Assembly (NCBI GenBank): GCA_002751075.1
Contig: NAOQ01000055.1
Coordinates: 169,583 to 233,582 of the forward strand
Source of the DNA: Ichthyophonus hoferi
Lineage: Eukaryota; Opisthokonta; Ichthyosporea; Ichthyophonida; Ichthyophonidae
Direction: 5' to 3'
DNA: 64,000 nucleotides
Shown piece by piece: positions 1 to 11,135 of the stretch. The notes under the pieces were generated by a model that was not told the origin of the DNA, searched no databases, and saw nothing but the letters and a program-made list of their open reading frames with translations. How positions within the stretch are numbered: the stretch's first letter is position 1; the number at the start of each line of letters is the position of its first letter. The translations under genes and the position numbers were made by a program.

Positions 1-118
1 TTATTTGTCTTGTAGCATCTGCTTATATGCTTCGTACGCCCTCTAAAACTTGAAGGTTCTGTCGCAATAACAGCCAAACTCTTGTCATCGAAACCTTTGT
101 AAGCTGATTTCTGGAGAA
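1..118 (-). mobile_element. Ty1/copia-type Pol relic (RNase H region), edge of window
   Basis: Read on the minus strand, this stretch encodes a peptide with the copia RNase H signature: a D-x-K-S-x-A block, then EPSSFRGRTKHI, which matches the usual acidic/Asn-Pro...RTKHI motif near the end of copia Pol. The rest of the domain is not visible; the sequence runs off the left edge and turns into ordinary AT-rich DNA on the right. It is a short, broken fossil, with no LTR or other Pol domain found next to it. Age cannot be judged from one copy. Confidence 0.5.
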
Positions 119-1559
119 TTTTTTTCTCGATTGTGGACTAAAAAATATTAATCATCACTTTTTACCTTAATGCTAGCATTCATCTGCGATAGTTCTTTTT
201 AATTTACAACCAACATTATTATATAGTCGATATTCAAAATGTATTATCAGTTTAATATAAATGGTTTCTGATTTAAGAAATATACTGTATATATGTTGAA
301 TTGGTAGACTATGTGACTACAGTATTTAATTTATTTATTTATCATGCATTGCTATGTATTAAATAATGTGGCAAGGATAGAATAATAATACACATACTTT
401 CATATCATACTCGCTGTCGACTTATCATATTGTATTATGCATAATTAGCCCTAAATGGAGTATTTTATTCTCTGTGATTTTAATAGTTTAGTTGTTCAGG
501 ATTGAATAACTACAGCATAGTTAACCTGTATTAATTTTAGTATCTCGTGTCCAATCTACTAATTAAATATATAAAATAGTCACATGATCGGCCCCAAAAA
601 AAAAGGAAGGAAAACTTCCTGCTCGAAAGGGAAGTTGAGTTAGGAAGTAATTAATGGATAACAAATGATTGCTCAAAACCATGATAATTAATTGGCTCTC
701 ATTTTGTTCCTAACGTCGGATAAAAAAATATGAGAGCTGACAATGGGGTCAAGTATTATGTATTGATGTTAAAAAGCCTTGGTTTATCTCAAGGCAAGGC
801 CATGTCCTTTGTTTTAAGAATGTGGAATTCGAAAAAAAATAATTGAAAGGTTTAGATTGCACTCTACATAAACAATAGTAACTGGTAATAATAATAATTA
901 ATTATAGCTATATAAAGAAATATCTACATTAAATAAATATTCTTTTAAAAAATTATCCTGATGGGCTTATTTTAGTTTTGGCGTAGAAAAATTGGGATGC
1001 AACTAGTATGTTCCAACATCTGATAATGATAATAGTACAAGGACAATAGAACGCGTGTGTACATATATATACAAGAGTGAGATAATAAGGAGAGAGACAG
1101 AGCGGTAATTATATAGCTGTACTTGGACTTGGTCGCTAAAGTAATAGCCATTTTTATGTTATTAAAATGGGCGACAGCATAACTGTTGCTTCAGGGTAAT
1201 GAGAACACAATCAGAAAAGAAAATCATGACATACAAAGAACTTGAAAGATGAAAAAGTGCAAAATGGGCTTTTTTTTTTAGGGTGTGACGAAAACCAATT
1301 ACAATGTCATTACTAAATCCCTTCTACTTAAAACACTAAAACACTGTTGCAATATATAAACTAATTATATGAATATATGAGCAATAAAGACAAACTTAGA
1401 ATAATATTCTTTGTTAGTGTATTACAATGTAATAAGGAAGTAAGGCTGCTATGTTGATCTATTTCTTTTTATTGCTAATAATCAGAGGCGTGACATTCCA
1501 GTGTTTATGCGAGACAATAGTGGGCAGGGAAAACTTGCATCCGCGAGACATGGTTTCAG
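119..1559. other. Intergenic region upstream of CCT2, no gene seen
   Basis: AT-rich DNA with no supported coding exon on either strand. It holds a stretch at about 897-956 that recurs in a similar form at 42784-42831 (see the repeat entry), several A runs and short TAA-type repeats. The last few hundred bases lead into the CCT2 promoter. Confidence 0.5.
897..956 (+). repeat. Dispersed AT-rich repeat, copy 1
   Basis: About 48 bases centred on TTATAGCTATATAAAG followed by TTAAATAAATATT are nearly identical to 42784-42831, at roughly 90 percent by eye. AT-rich composition raises the chance level, but the match includes non-simple sequence. The pair may mark a small interspersed repeat family; the boundaries are unclear. 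Confidence 0.35.
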
Positions 1560-1640
1560 TGACGTCACGATATAAACCATTCAGCAACCAATATTGACGT
1601 CATTTATCACTCACGTGTGTTACGCGCCAAAAAAGTGCAA
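1560..1640 (+). promoter_or_regulatory. CCT2 promoter with two CRE palindromes, CCAAT box, E-box and E2F-like site
   Basis: Within about 200 bases of the CCT2 start codon lie two perfect TGACGTCA palindromes (1560-1567 and 1595-1602), a CCAAT box at 1588-1592, a CACGTG E-box at 1612-1617 and a GCGCCAAAA E2F-like site at about 1624-1632. This cluster stands out from the surrounding AT-rich DNA. TGACGTCA is the classic CREB/ATF-type bZIP site. Function is inferred from motif density and position only; no TATA box is needed or obvious. Confidence 0.6.
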
Positions 1641-1755
1641 GCAGTCCATAGGAGCTCCAGGTTGCATCATAGATATTGCATTAGCTTGCTAGATACACAG
1701 TTCACAGTTAGTTCACTGCCATACCGGGTAGTTTATTTAATTTTCCTTTTTCAAA

Positions 1756-4700
1756 ATGGTAAGTAGGTCCCTTCTTTCATGGTATTATTTTATAAGTAGT
1801 TCTTGTGGTTACGCTATTTGTGTAGGAGCAAGAAATTAAAATATTAGAACCTATAATATGTTTATTATTCATAACATTTTGTTAGATTAGAGGTGCTCTA
1901 TCTAAAGGAGAGATAGCCCACTTATGTACCTCATCTTATCGATGTTGTTGCCGCACACATAGTGCAACAAAGACATTTATTTAATTTTATTCTTTCAAGT
2001 ACTGCGCTTTCTCTCCTTTCAAAATCTTACCTCATAACCTGCTGGGTTCTATATTTTGGCACATTGTATTAACTCTAGATGTATTTAGGCGGATTTTTTC
2101 GGGCCAGGGAGCATCTTTAACCAGAATGTTATTGAGGAAAAGGGAGAGGAGGCACGCATGGTAGGTTATGTTTTGTCTTTTGTGTTCCTTTTAATTTCTT
2201 TGGAGCAGGCCTGTGTTATAAGCTTTTCGCAACCACATACAATACACATTCTACAGCTCTCTGGAGTTCATAGTAGTAGGGAATGAAATAGTGGCTATTA
2301 GGTGAATGTGAATGGTCAGTACAATGTGATCACATGTTCCGACATACCCTTCTGTCTCTATGTTAAAGGTCAAGGGATATGGTATCAAATATTAAATGGT
2401 AGGATTATTCTGGGGATAAATAAATTCATTTAGCAACATTTAACAGAGTCAATAGCCCTCTGTTATAATAATTTATTGCTATTAAATTGCGTAAATTTTC
2501 ACAACTGTATTATGTGTAGACACATAAATATATTTGTGTTGTTATATTCATTCTTGCATATATATAATATTCTAGATTTTTTTGCTCCGCATGCATCCGT
2601 GTCTATTTTCCCGTGGTATTATTTGAGCAAGTAAGCCAAATCAATCAGAAAATGAGAAGATAGTATACAACCTCAGTTTAGCATCTACAATAAATAAACA
2701 CTAACCGCCAAGGCCCTACTCTGTACAGTCGTCCTTCGTAGGAGCTATTGCCATTGGTGATCTCGTAAAAAGTACCCTTGGACCAAAAGGAATGGTTAGT
2801 ACCTCCTATCAGCTTACTACACACATCGCCGTTATCAACACCCTGGTTATCTATATAATCCTATATATATTGTTCAGATGTTTGTGTATGTAATTTCTAC
2901 TGAGGACTTGACCTGTCTGACAAGTTAATAACTGGCCATTACACACACCATCCTTACGTCATTTCTTCATCACGATGCAGTCATCTAAACATAAAGCCGT
3001 ATATATACATTGAAAGCCCTTTGAAACATCTATATATGCCTAGGTGGACGTATCCATGTGTATATTCCTGTAAATCAAGGATAACCCTTCCAAATATGGT
3101 TATTTTTCCTTTGCTATCGAATCAAATCGAATTGTTCTTTTTTCCTTTTATCCCTTTCATTATTCTTATGCTACTGTAACTATGCAGGATAAAATCCTTC
3201 AATCATCAACCGACGTTGGATCAAAGGGTGAAATTAACGTGACCAATGATGGTGCTACCATTCTAAAGTCCATTGGATTGGACAATCCCGCAGCTAAGGT
3301 CCTTGTAGGTATGTACAATGCGCATGTTAATAAGGGAGATGGTCAATGGTTGGCTTGCTAAGGGTAGGAGAGAGAGGGAGTCCTAGACTAGGTGCCGAGA
3401 GGGGAAGATAGGAGATAGGAGAGAGAATATACACTAGAGTGATAGGATATAAATCACGTGGGCGTATGCTGTTCATATATACTTAGAATTTATTGAGGGC
3501 AGGGTCAGGTTGGGATTGCTCTTGCAGACATAACTGACTACGTCACTGGCAGGAACATGTTCGACTATTATTTCTTTATAAACTGTTTTCTTGCTTTTAA
3601 AAAAAAGAGCCCGGTGAATGGCTTCGCTTTGTCATTATAGGGTCTTATACCATACGCGCCCTTACATATATATATATATATATGTATATATGTGTATGTG
3701 TGTATGTGTGCATCTCAGCTGCCCCACACATACCCTTTCAAGGTTCCACCATATGATACCAATACCCTGTAGCTTATGTGTTACAAACATAACGTAAACT
3801 TACTCTGTGTCAATGGCCCAGACATCTCCAAGACCCAGGATGATGAAGTGGGTGACGGTACCACCAGTGTAGTGGTACTAGCCAGTGAACTGTTGAGAGA
3901 GGCCGAGAAGCTGATTGCCACCAAGATGCACCCTCAGACCATCATCGCTGGTTGGCGTCAGGCTGTAGATGTTGCTAGATTGGCCCTCACCGAGACATCT
4001 GTGGATCACAGGTGAGATTAATGACATTGCATACAGGATTGGTTAAGCGGCGATAGGTACTGGCCTAGGTTACACATACAATTTTATCTTATCATGGTAA
4101 TTGCTATATATAGTAGTGTAAAGTGATTGGGTTTGGTTTTTTATGCGTTTCTATGACTTCCCGAGAGCTAGGGGAACCAATAAAAGTTAAAAGGTGATCT
4201 TGGCCCCAATCATCTGGTAGTCATGTTACGTGATATTCGGTAGAAATTAGTGATACATATAGTACCGGGTATCATTGAAAACCTTTTAAAAAATGAAGTG
4301 ATTGGATATATGTAAATTTGAAGAATTACTATTGGTTAAATAGAACATAAGAAATAATTTTAAGTTGTCGTTTATCTGCTGGTTATATTAATTACTAATT
4401 AACAATTGATTATCTCCTCCAATCGCCTCTGTAGTGCTGATGAGGAGCAGTTCCGCAAAGATCTGATTGATATTGCCTGCACTACGCTAAGCTCCAAAAT
4501 TGTGTACGCTGACAAGGATCACTTTGCCAAGCTGTGTGTTAATGCAGTGCTGAGATTGAAGGTAATGACTACTTGGCATAGCACATTAATACATACTTGC
4601 ACTAATCTATTACAATTTGTTGTGCATTGTTATGCTATTATTATATATTTTTGTCTAGGAATACGTACATAAATATTTTTATACGTTACTTTTCTTCGTA

Positions 4701-7700
4701 TCTATGTTATGCATTAATATGTGTTTAATTGGGACATGCCCCTGGACTTTCTATTAACTGTGATCGTATGTATATTAGATCATATTATGTTATTGATGTC
4801 TTCATCTACTGACGGATTTATTCTGATGATTCTAATTTACGTGACATCCTTTGGTCGTGGGGCTGGATTGTTGTTGAGTGATTGGGTGAGCGTGTATTTG
4901 TATTTATATATACATGTAAGTATATATGTTTCATAGTATGTGTGTATATACCTTTATCTTAACGAGAAAATTTTAATTGACGCATGGAACTATAAATGTC
5001 GCAGACCAAATTAACCCTGCCTATTTCGCCTAGGGCAAACAATCCATTGAAGCAATTCAGATCATTAAGAAACTTGGTGGTACTCTGACAGACTCATACC
5101 TGGATGAAGGTGGGTTGGTGTGACTGTACATACAGTATGGTATGGTATAATATAGTGTATAGTATACACTTAATATCTTAACGTCTTCTTATACACTTCA
5201 CAAAGAATCAATTCAAATTATTTTTTATTTTGATTGGATAGTGATCATGTCTTAAGGAAATATTAAGCGAAAGTTATATTATTATTGGTAGGGAAGCAGC
5301 ATATCCCTATGTTTTACTGGCCCGTTATTGTATTACTATACTGGTATAATACTATAGCATTATTATAATGACCCTGTGATATCCTATCACACTGCTGGCA
5401 TACTCTTATAATCAATTTCCTTTATATATATATATATATATATATATAATTGTTGTGGTCTTGTAAATTGTTATTTTCTTCGTATGAAGTAGTGTCGGAG
5501 AGGGTAGGTATGTGGCAAATATAATAGAGGGATTTGTATAGTTCGAGTGAAAGAACATGATATAATACCGTATGATATTGCTGGATTTGGTAGGATTTAG
5601 GTAAACCAGTCTCTACCTTGAGCAATAGAAAATAATCCGGTCATAGATTAGTACATCCGACAATACAATACAATTGGATGCATATCATACCCATACCTCA
5701 CATAATGCACATATACCCTATACCAGGCTAACCTATAGCAATGCATGTATGTACGTATACATACATATATATATATATATATAGGATTCTATTCGTGGAC
5801 AAGAAGTAGTTGGAAGTAAATCAGACCTAAGCGTATTGTAGAACGACCAAGATCNNNNNNNNNNNNNNNNNNNNNNNNNNNNNNNNNNNNNNNNNNNNNN
5901 NNNNNNNNNNNNNNNNNNNNNNNNNNNNNNNNNNNNNNNNNNNNNNNNNNNNNNNNNNNNNNNNNNNNNNNNNNNNNNNNNNNNNNNNNNNNNNNNNNNN
6001 NNNNNNNNNNNNNNNNNNNNNNNNNNNNNNNNNNNNNNNNNNNNNNNNNNNNNNNNNNNNNNNNNNNNNNNNNNNNNNNNNNNNNNNNNNNNNNNNNNNN
6101 NNNNNNNNNNNNNNNNNNNNNNNNNNNNNNNNNNNNNNNNNNNNNNNNNNNNNNNNNNNNNNNNNNNNNNNNNNNNNNNNNNNNNNNNNNNNNNNNNNNN
6201 NNNNNNNNNNNNNNNNNNNNNNNNNNNNNNNNNNNNNNNNNNNNNNNNNNNNTAACCTATAGCAATGCATGTATGTACGTATACATACATATATATATAT
6301 ATATATAGGATTCATTCTGGACAAGAAGATTGGAGTAAATCAGCCTAAGCGTATTGTGAACGCCAAGATCTTGGTCGCCAATACACCCATGGATACTGAT
6401 AAGATCAAGGTGTTTGGCTCTAAGGTGAAGGTAGATTCCACTGCTAAAGTGGCCGAGATTGAGGTGGCTGAAAAGGTGAGTTGAGTGTGTCTCAATGCAT
6501 AGAAGGTTGCTATTACTAGTGTAGTGTAGTATTGGTTATTATATATTTTAATATCTGATTTTATTTGTTGTTGATGGTTATGAACTTCTTTTGATTGGGT
6601 GCTGTTATGTATTGTGGCTGTGGCTTTACAAATATGGGCTGATAAATTAAAACATCATCACGTATACATGCATACCTACATACCTATATACACAGATATT
6701 TGTAAAGATAGACCGACACTAATACGTCCTTGTTCCACAGCGTAAGATGAAGGCCAAGGTAGACAAGATTATCAATCATGGTATTAACTGCTTTGTTAAT
6801 CGCCAGTTGATCTATAATTATCCTGAGCAGATCTTTGCCGACGCTGGCGTCATGGCCATTGAACATGCCGATTTCGATGGCATTGAGCGCCTTGCCCTAG
6901 TTACAGGTACACCATAACTATACTAATTGTAGTCTTTATTATCATTTGTACTCTTATACTGTCATACTACACGCAAATCAACCAATCATTGACTCTTTCT
7001 CCTTATATATATTTATCAGCGACATTCCCCCTACCTAAGTAGATTTCTTATTTATCATAAGAAATCTACATGGGGCTATAATATTTATTGGTGAAAGAAG
7101 ATTGGTTTATTGCACTCAACCCATTTACACCTTTTTAACTTTTTGTCATGTATTTATTGCTATGGGTGCGTATATATATAAATGTATAACCCTAACAATT
7201 GTTTCAGAATGGATGTTCTTGCTCTATATATTCTGTCAATGTCAAGGCTAACCTATGCTCTTGTATCTTGTAGGTGGTGAAATTGTCTCCACCTTTGACC
7301 ATCCCGAGTTGGTTGTATTGGGTGAATGCGATCTGATTGAGGAGATTATGATTGGAGAAGATAAGGTATATATCTTTTTTTGTAATCGCGCAACTGGTGT
7401 TGTTGTGGTGTATGTAGTGTATACACGTACTATCCATGTGTTTTTCTCGAATGTTAAAGGCCAATGTTCTTTTACGTTTAAGCTATATATATATATAGTA
7501 CATATGCAATAATTATTGATGGTAAAACCTAGAAAATAATGGAATATGTAGTTGTGATGTGTTTTAGACCAGATTGTGAATGGATAGAAATCATGTGTCT
7601 GTATGTATGAAGTATTATCATTCATTTGGATGTGCTTATGGAAATATATAGCTATAATACTGGAGTACCTAGACTAACAATACCATGCCTTTTGTCCCTC

Positions 7701-9999
7701 TCTCCCGTGTACATATAGCTGCTACACTTCAGTGGAGTAAAGCTGGGAGAGGCGTGTACTATTGTTCTACGCGGTGCCACCAAACAGATCTTGGATGAGA
7801 CTGAACGTTCTATCCATGACGCCCTGTGTATCCTTTCTACTGCTGTGGCCGACCCTCGTGTGGTTTATGGCGGTGGTACGTAATGGTTTACCAGAATAGT
7901 AGTGTGTGTGTGTGATAGAGGGTGGGTAGTTGTGTACCTCTACACATATATGTGAGTTTATGTAGAATGTCATACATGCATCCATGCCCAGTACGCTTCC
8001 CAATACATACATAAAATGTATGTTCTGTGTATTTAGGAAAGGTTATAGTAGCGTGCTGCATACCCCTACTTTATTTATCAGTTAGATTAATGCTATACCT
8101 ATAGCCTAATATAGCCCAATGACTTGCCAATAATTGAGTGGCTGTATATCACGTACAAGAGACTGACGGTGTCTTATTTAATATTAGCTCAAGAGTATCA
8201 TATATATATATATATATATATTCCTCTTATTGTAATGGTTGCTATGGAGACTACCAAATCGAATGATCTTAATGAATGATGAATTTAATTGAATTCAAAA
8301 AATATATAAGGCAGAATAATATTGTATAGATTTCCTGAGATTGGCAGCATATTGTATATATATATATATATATACAATATCTTGCTTGGTGTTGTCTCAA
8401 TATACTTGTAGTTATAGTGATAGGAGATGGTATGATATATTCCTTATCACTCTTCAGAGGTGATTGTATTGCTACCTTTATTTGGATGCCATCTTATGAC
8501 AACCAATCGTGGCTACTTATGATTGCAGATCAATAAAATCAGCCCTGTGATTAGTTAATTAAGGCTAAAAAAAGTTAGTGAATTGCTTTGTGAAGTGGTT
8601 GGCGTGATATTAATCTTTAACCCACCAATGATATGTAGGATGCAGTGAGATGCTAATGGCCAATGCTGTGGATAAACTGGCAGCCACCACGCCTGGCAAA
8701 GAGTCCGTCGCCATTGAGGCCTTCTCACGTGCCCTGAGACAGGTATGTGATATACCTACCATACTGTGTTATTTTATTTTATTTTTGTCATTTTGTTTTA
8801 TATAAAAAAATTATATATATATATTAGACCTAACCGACGAATCTCGTACAGACATGCATATCCATTATACTCGATGAACTATAGTATATTAAACTTAATT
8901 TTTCAAGAGAAAATTTTCTTTTGAATAAAAAAATTAAACCCTTGTTAACACTATCATTATTGGCCTGATCGGGCTGTTTCTCTTTCTCTTTGCTTTTGTC
9001 GTCTTAATAAAAATTAGACTCACTGTATATTTCAGGCATTGTATAGGTTATTACTTTCCATACTTCATATATAGTAGTTATTGTGTTGTGCTCTACACCA
9101 CTCTAGATTAGATTAAAGATCAGTTTATTGCTTGGTGACTGTTAGAACCTTTTAAATACATGTACGCAGACAACTTGTATCGAGTATTAATAATTTAGCA
9201 TTAATTATTTTATTAATTAGTTATTATAACTCTGGACAATGATATGGATGTTGTAAATGTATAGTACGAGCATGAGGTATGTAGCGACTGGAGCTATTAA
9301 TAACTGACTATGACATACACCTAGATGCCTACCATTATCGCCGACAATGGTGGATTTGACAGTGTGGAACTGGTTTCCATGCTTAGAGCCGCCCACACCA
9401 AGGGAGAGATCCACGCTGGTTTGAGTAAGTTATACATATGTGTGGCTGGTCTATCTAGTATCTAAACATAATTGACGTGCTATTTCTCTGTCTACCTGTG
9501 CTTATAAACTCACACTAAGCTCTCATGGTGTCTGGTGAGATGTGTTTTGTTGTGCTGTATGATTACTGCTTTTGATTGGGTATATATAATATGGCTTATC
9601 TCCTTGCCATCTCCTTGCTTCCTTCTGTCTCCTCTCTCTTGTACTGTGCGGATCATACTGTCAACCTACTATACTCTATGTAAATGTGATTTGGTTGGAA
9701 TGCGTAGTATGTTATTTGAGGAATAAGTAGACATTGGCTTGATGTGAAAACTATACAAATACAAAGGTTATATATATATATATATACTCCTTTAGATCCT
9801 ACTAACATCTATTCATTTATTCTCACTCCTAGACATGTACGAGGGTAAGGTTGATGACATGGCCAAGCTGGGTGTGACTGAAGCATTTAAGAGCAAGCTG
9901 CAAATCCTTATGTCGGCCTCTGAAGCCGCAGAGATGATCCTGCGTGTAGACCATATTCTTAGGAGCGCTCCCAGGCAAAGACAAAACCCTCACCACTAA
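1756..9999 (+). CDS. CCT2: T-complex protein 1 subunit beta (CCT2), 14 exons, 535 aa
   Basis: Beta subunit of the cytosolic TRiC/CCT group II chaperonin, which folds actin, tubulin and other proteins in an ATP-driven double ring. Exons: 1756-1758, 2089-2160, 2729-2794, 3188-3308, 3822-4011, 4435-4561, 5034-5109, 6309-6475, 6741-6906, 7274-7365, 7719-7875, 8639-8742, 9325-9424, 9833-9999. All junctions are GT-AG and keep frame, giving 535 codons, the length of human CCT2. Visible signatures are LGPKGMDK near residue 42, NDGAT near 67, GDGTTS with the catalytic Asp near 99, and YGGGCSEM near 410. Exon 1 carries only the ATG; exon 2 starts [13 protein letters not shown]. The exon at 6309 has a noisy copy at 5729-5854 across a gap; the right-hand copy keeps frame and is used here. 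Confidence 0.97.
5422..5448. repeat. (TA)n microsatellite in CCT2 intron 7
   Basis: An uninterrupted TA run of about 24 bases. Similar TA runs occur at 3667-3683, 8200-8221 and 8355-8379 in other CCT2 introns. Confidence 0.8.
5729..5854 (+). other. Error-rich duplicate of CCT2 exon 8 start (likely assembly artefact)
   Basis: This stretch repeats 6253-6370 base for base except for eight extra single bases, all insertions in this copy, six of them inside the coding part. It runs straight into the N gap. A true duplicate would show substitutions and would have its own splice context; insertion-only differences ending at a gap point to a low-quality contig end that was not merged with its overlap. 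Confidence 0.85.
5855..6252. other. Assembly gap (398 N) in CCT2 intron 7
   Basis: Run of N. Both flanks carry the same sequence, so the true gap is probably zero or negative. Confidence 0.99.
7039..7069. other. Perfect 13-bp hairpin in CCT2 intron 9
   Basis: GTAGATTTCTTAT at 7039-7051 and its exact reverse complement at 7057-7069 are separated by a five-base loop. A CCCCC / GGGG pair lies just outside, so the stem may extend with an internal loop. It is in the middle of the intron, away from both splice sites. It could be a foldback remnant or a small structured RNA; nothing more can be said. Confidence 0.6.
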
Positions 10000-11135
10000 A
10001 TTAAAAACAAAACGGTGGCTGGACCTGTAGGGCTGTGCTACGTAGTAGCTAGTAATATTTTCGTTATTAAAGTTTCCCATCGTGTGATTAAATTTGTAGT
10101 TCATGTCTGGCACTGGCTGGAAGGTTTGGTGGGGGTGTCTGTATAGTAGATATGCAATGTGCTTTAGTTATGATAATGACTGCTCGGCTAATGTCATACA
10201 TGAACGTATCTTGGCATCAGGTTATAAAAGGAAATTTGTGTATTTTCCATTGCTGGACCAATGGAATCCAACCATGATTATGTTAGTTTAATGACAGAAG
10301 GAGAAATGAGAGTGACTATTGATTGGTTCATGAAGCATTATGTGTGATGTACGTACAGGTGGGTGAATAAACTGGGCCTGCCCTAAGGTTGCATTATGTA
10401 TGTATGGTTGTATAACATGATTAACAGCAAATGTAAATATATACTATGAATTGCTAACCGCGACCAAATACTTGAAATATAAGTGAATTCATGTATGGAG
10501 GTCTGCACAGTTTCCACATACTATCATCTCTGATATATGTATGTTGCAGTGTCAATTCACTCTGCATTAACTTTTAGCTACGGGACATCAGTGGATGAAT
10601 TTTATATACTCCTTTGCATCTACCAAAGCTCAGGCGTACATGTCTTTTGTCTGGAGTCGAATGCCCGTGGTCTACTAATATTTGTACAAGAACATGTATG
10701 AAACACAGTTTTCCTAAGGGATCGTATAGCATAGTACTGTACGGCTATGAACACAACACCTATATACCTGGCATGACTGCGTTCAATACATTAACATAAA
10801 CATTTTATAAATCGTCATTGTGACTGTTTCTTTTTTATTATTGTATTTTGAACCAACCCTGCAGAGTAGCGGGGTAGTGACAAAATAAAAAGGAATATTG
10901 TTGCGATTTTTTAAAAAAAAAAACCATAACTGGGAAACCAGTAGTTTGGGCAAATCTAAAAAAGAATCAAGCCATTCAATAGTATGAGAGTAGAGTAGTG
11001 TGGAATTATTTGGATGGTTTTCGTTTGTATGTGACGTGGGTCAGGAACACAAAGAGAAAAAAGGAGCTCGCTCATTCATAGAACAATGTAATAAAATATT
11101 TCTCCCACCACAAACAAAACATGTCCTCAACCCAT
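10000..11135. other. Convergent intergenic region between CCT2 and the MFS gene
   Basis: Contains the 3' UTR of CCT2 and that of the minus-strand transporter. Short open frames at about 10103-10291 and 10614-10799 show no family signature and are not called. A run of A at about 10911-10923 is present. The TTTATT at about 10834 could be the minus-strand AATAAA of the transporter. Confidence 0.5.
10066..10071 (+). terminator. Poly(A) signal ATTAAA of CCT2
   Basis: ATTAAA 67 bases past the CCT2 stop codon, the nearest poly(A) hexamer variant downstream. Confidence 0.5.

Noticed and set aside
5733-6324. Open frames across the N gaps at 5.8, 22.6 and 34 kb
   Set aside because: They consist mainly of N and simple repeats; not coding.
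7828-7836. GTATCCTTT within CCT2 exon 11
   Set aside because: It encodes conserved residues of CCT2 (ALCILST) and the exon continues in frame beyond it; coincidence.
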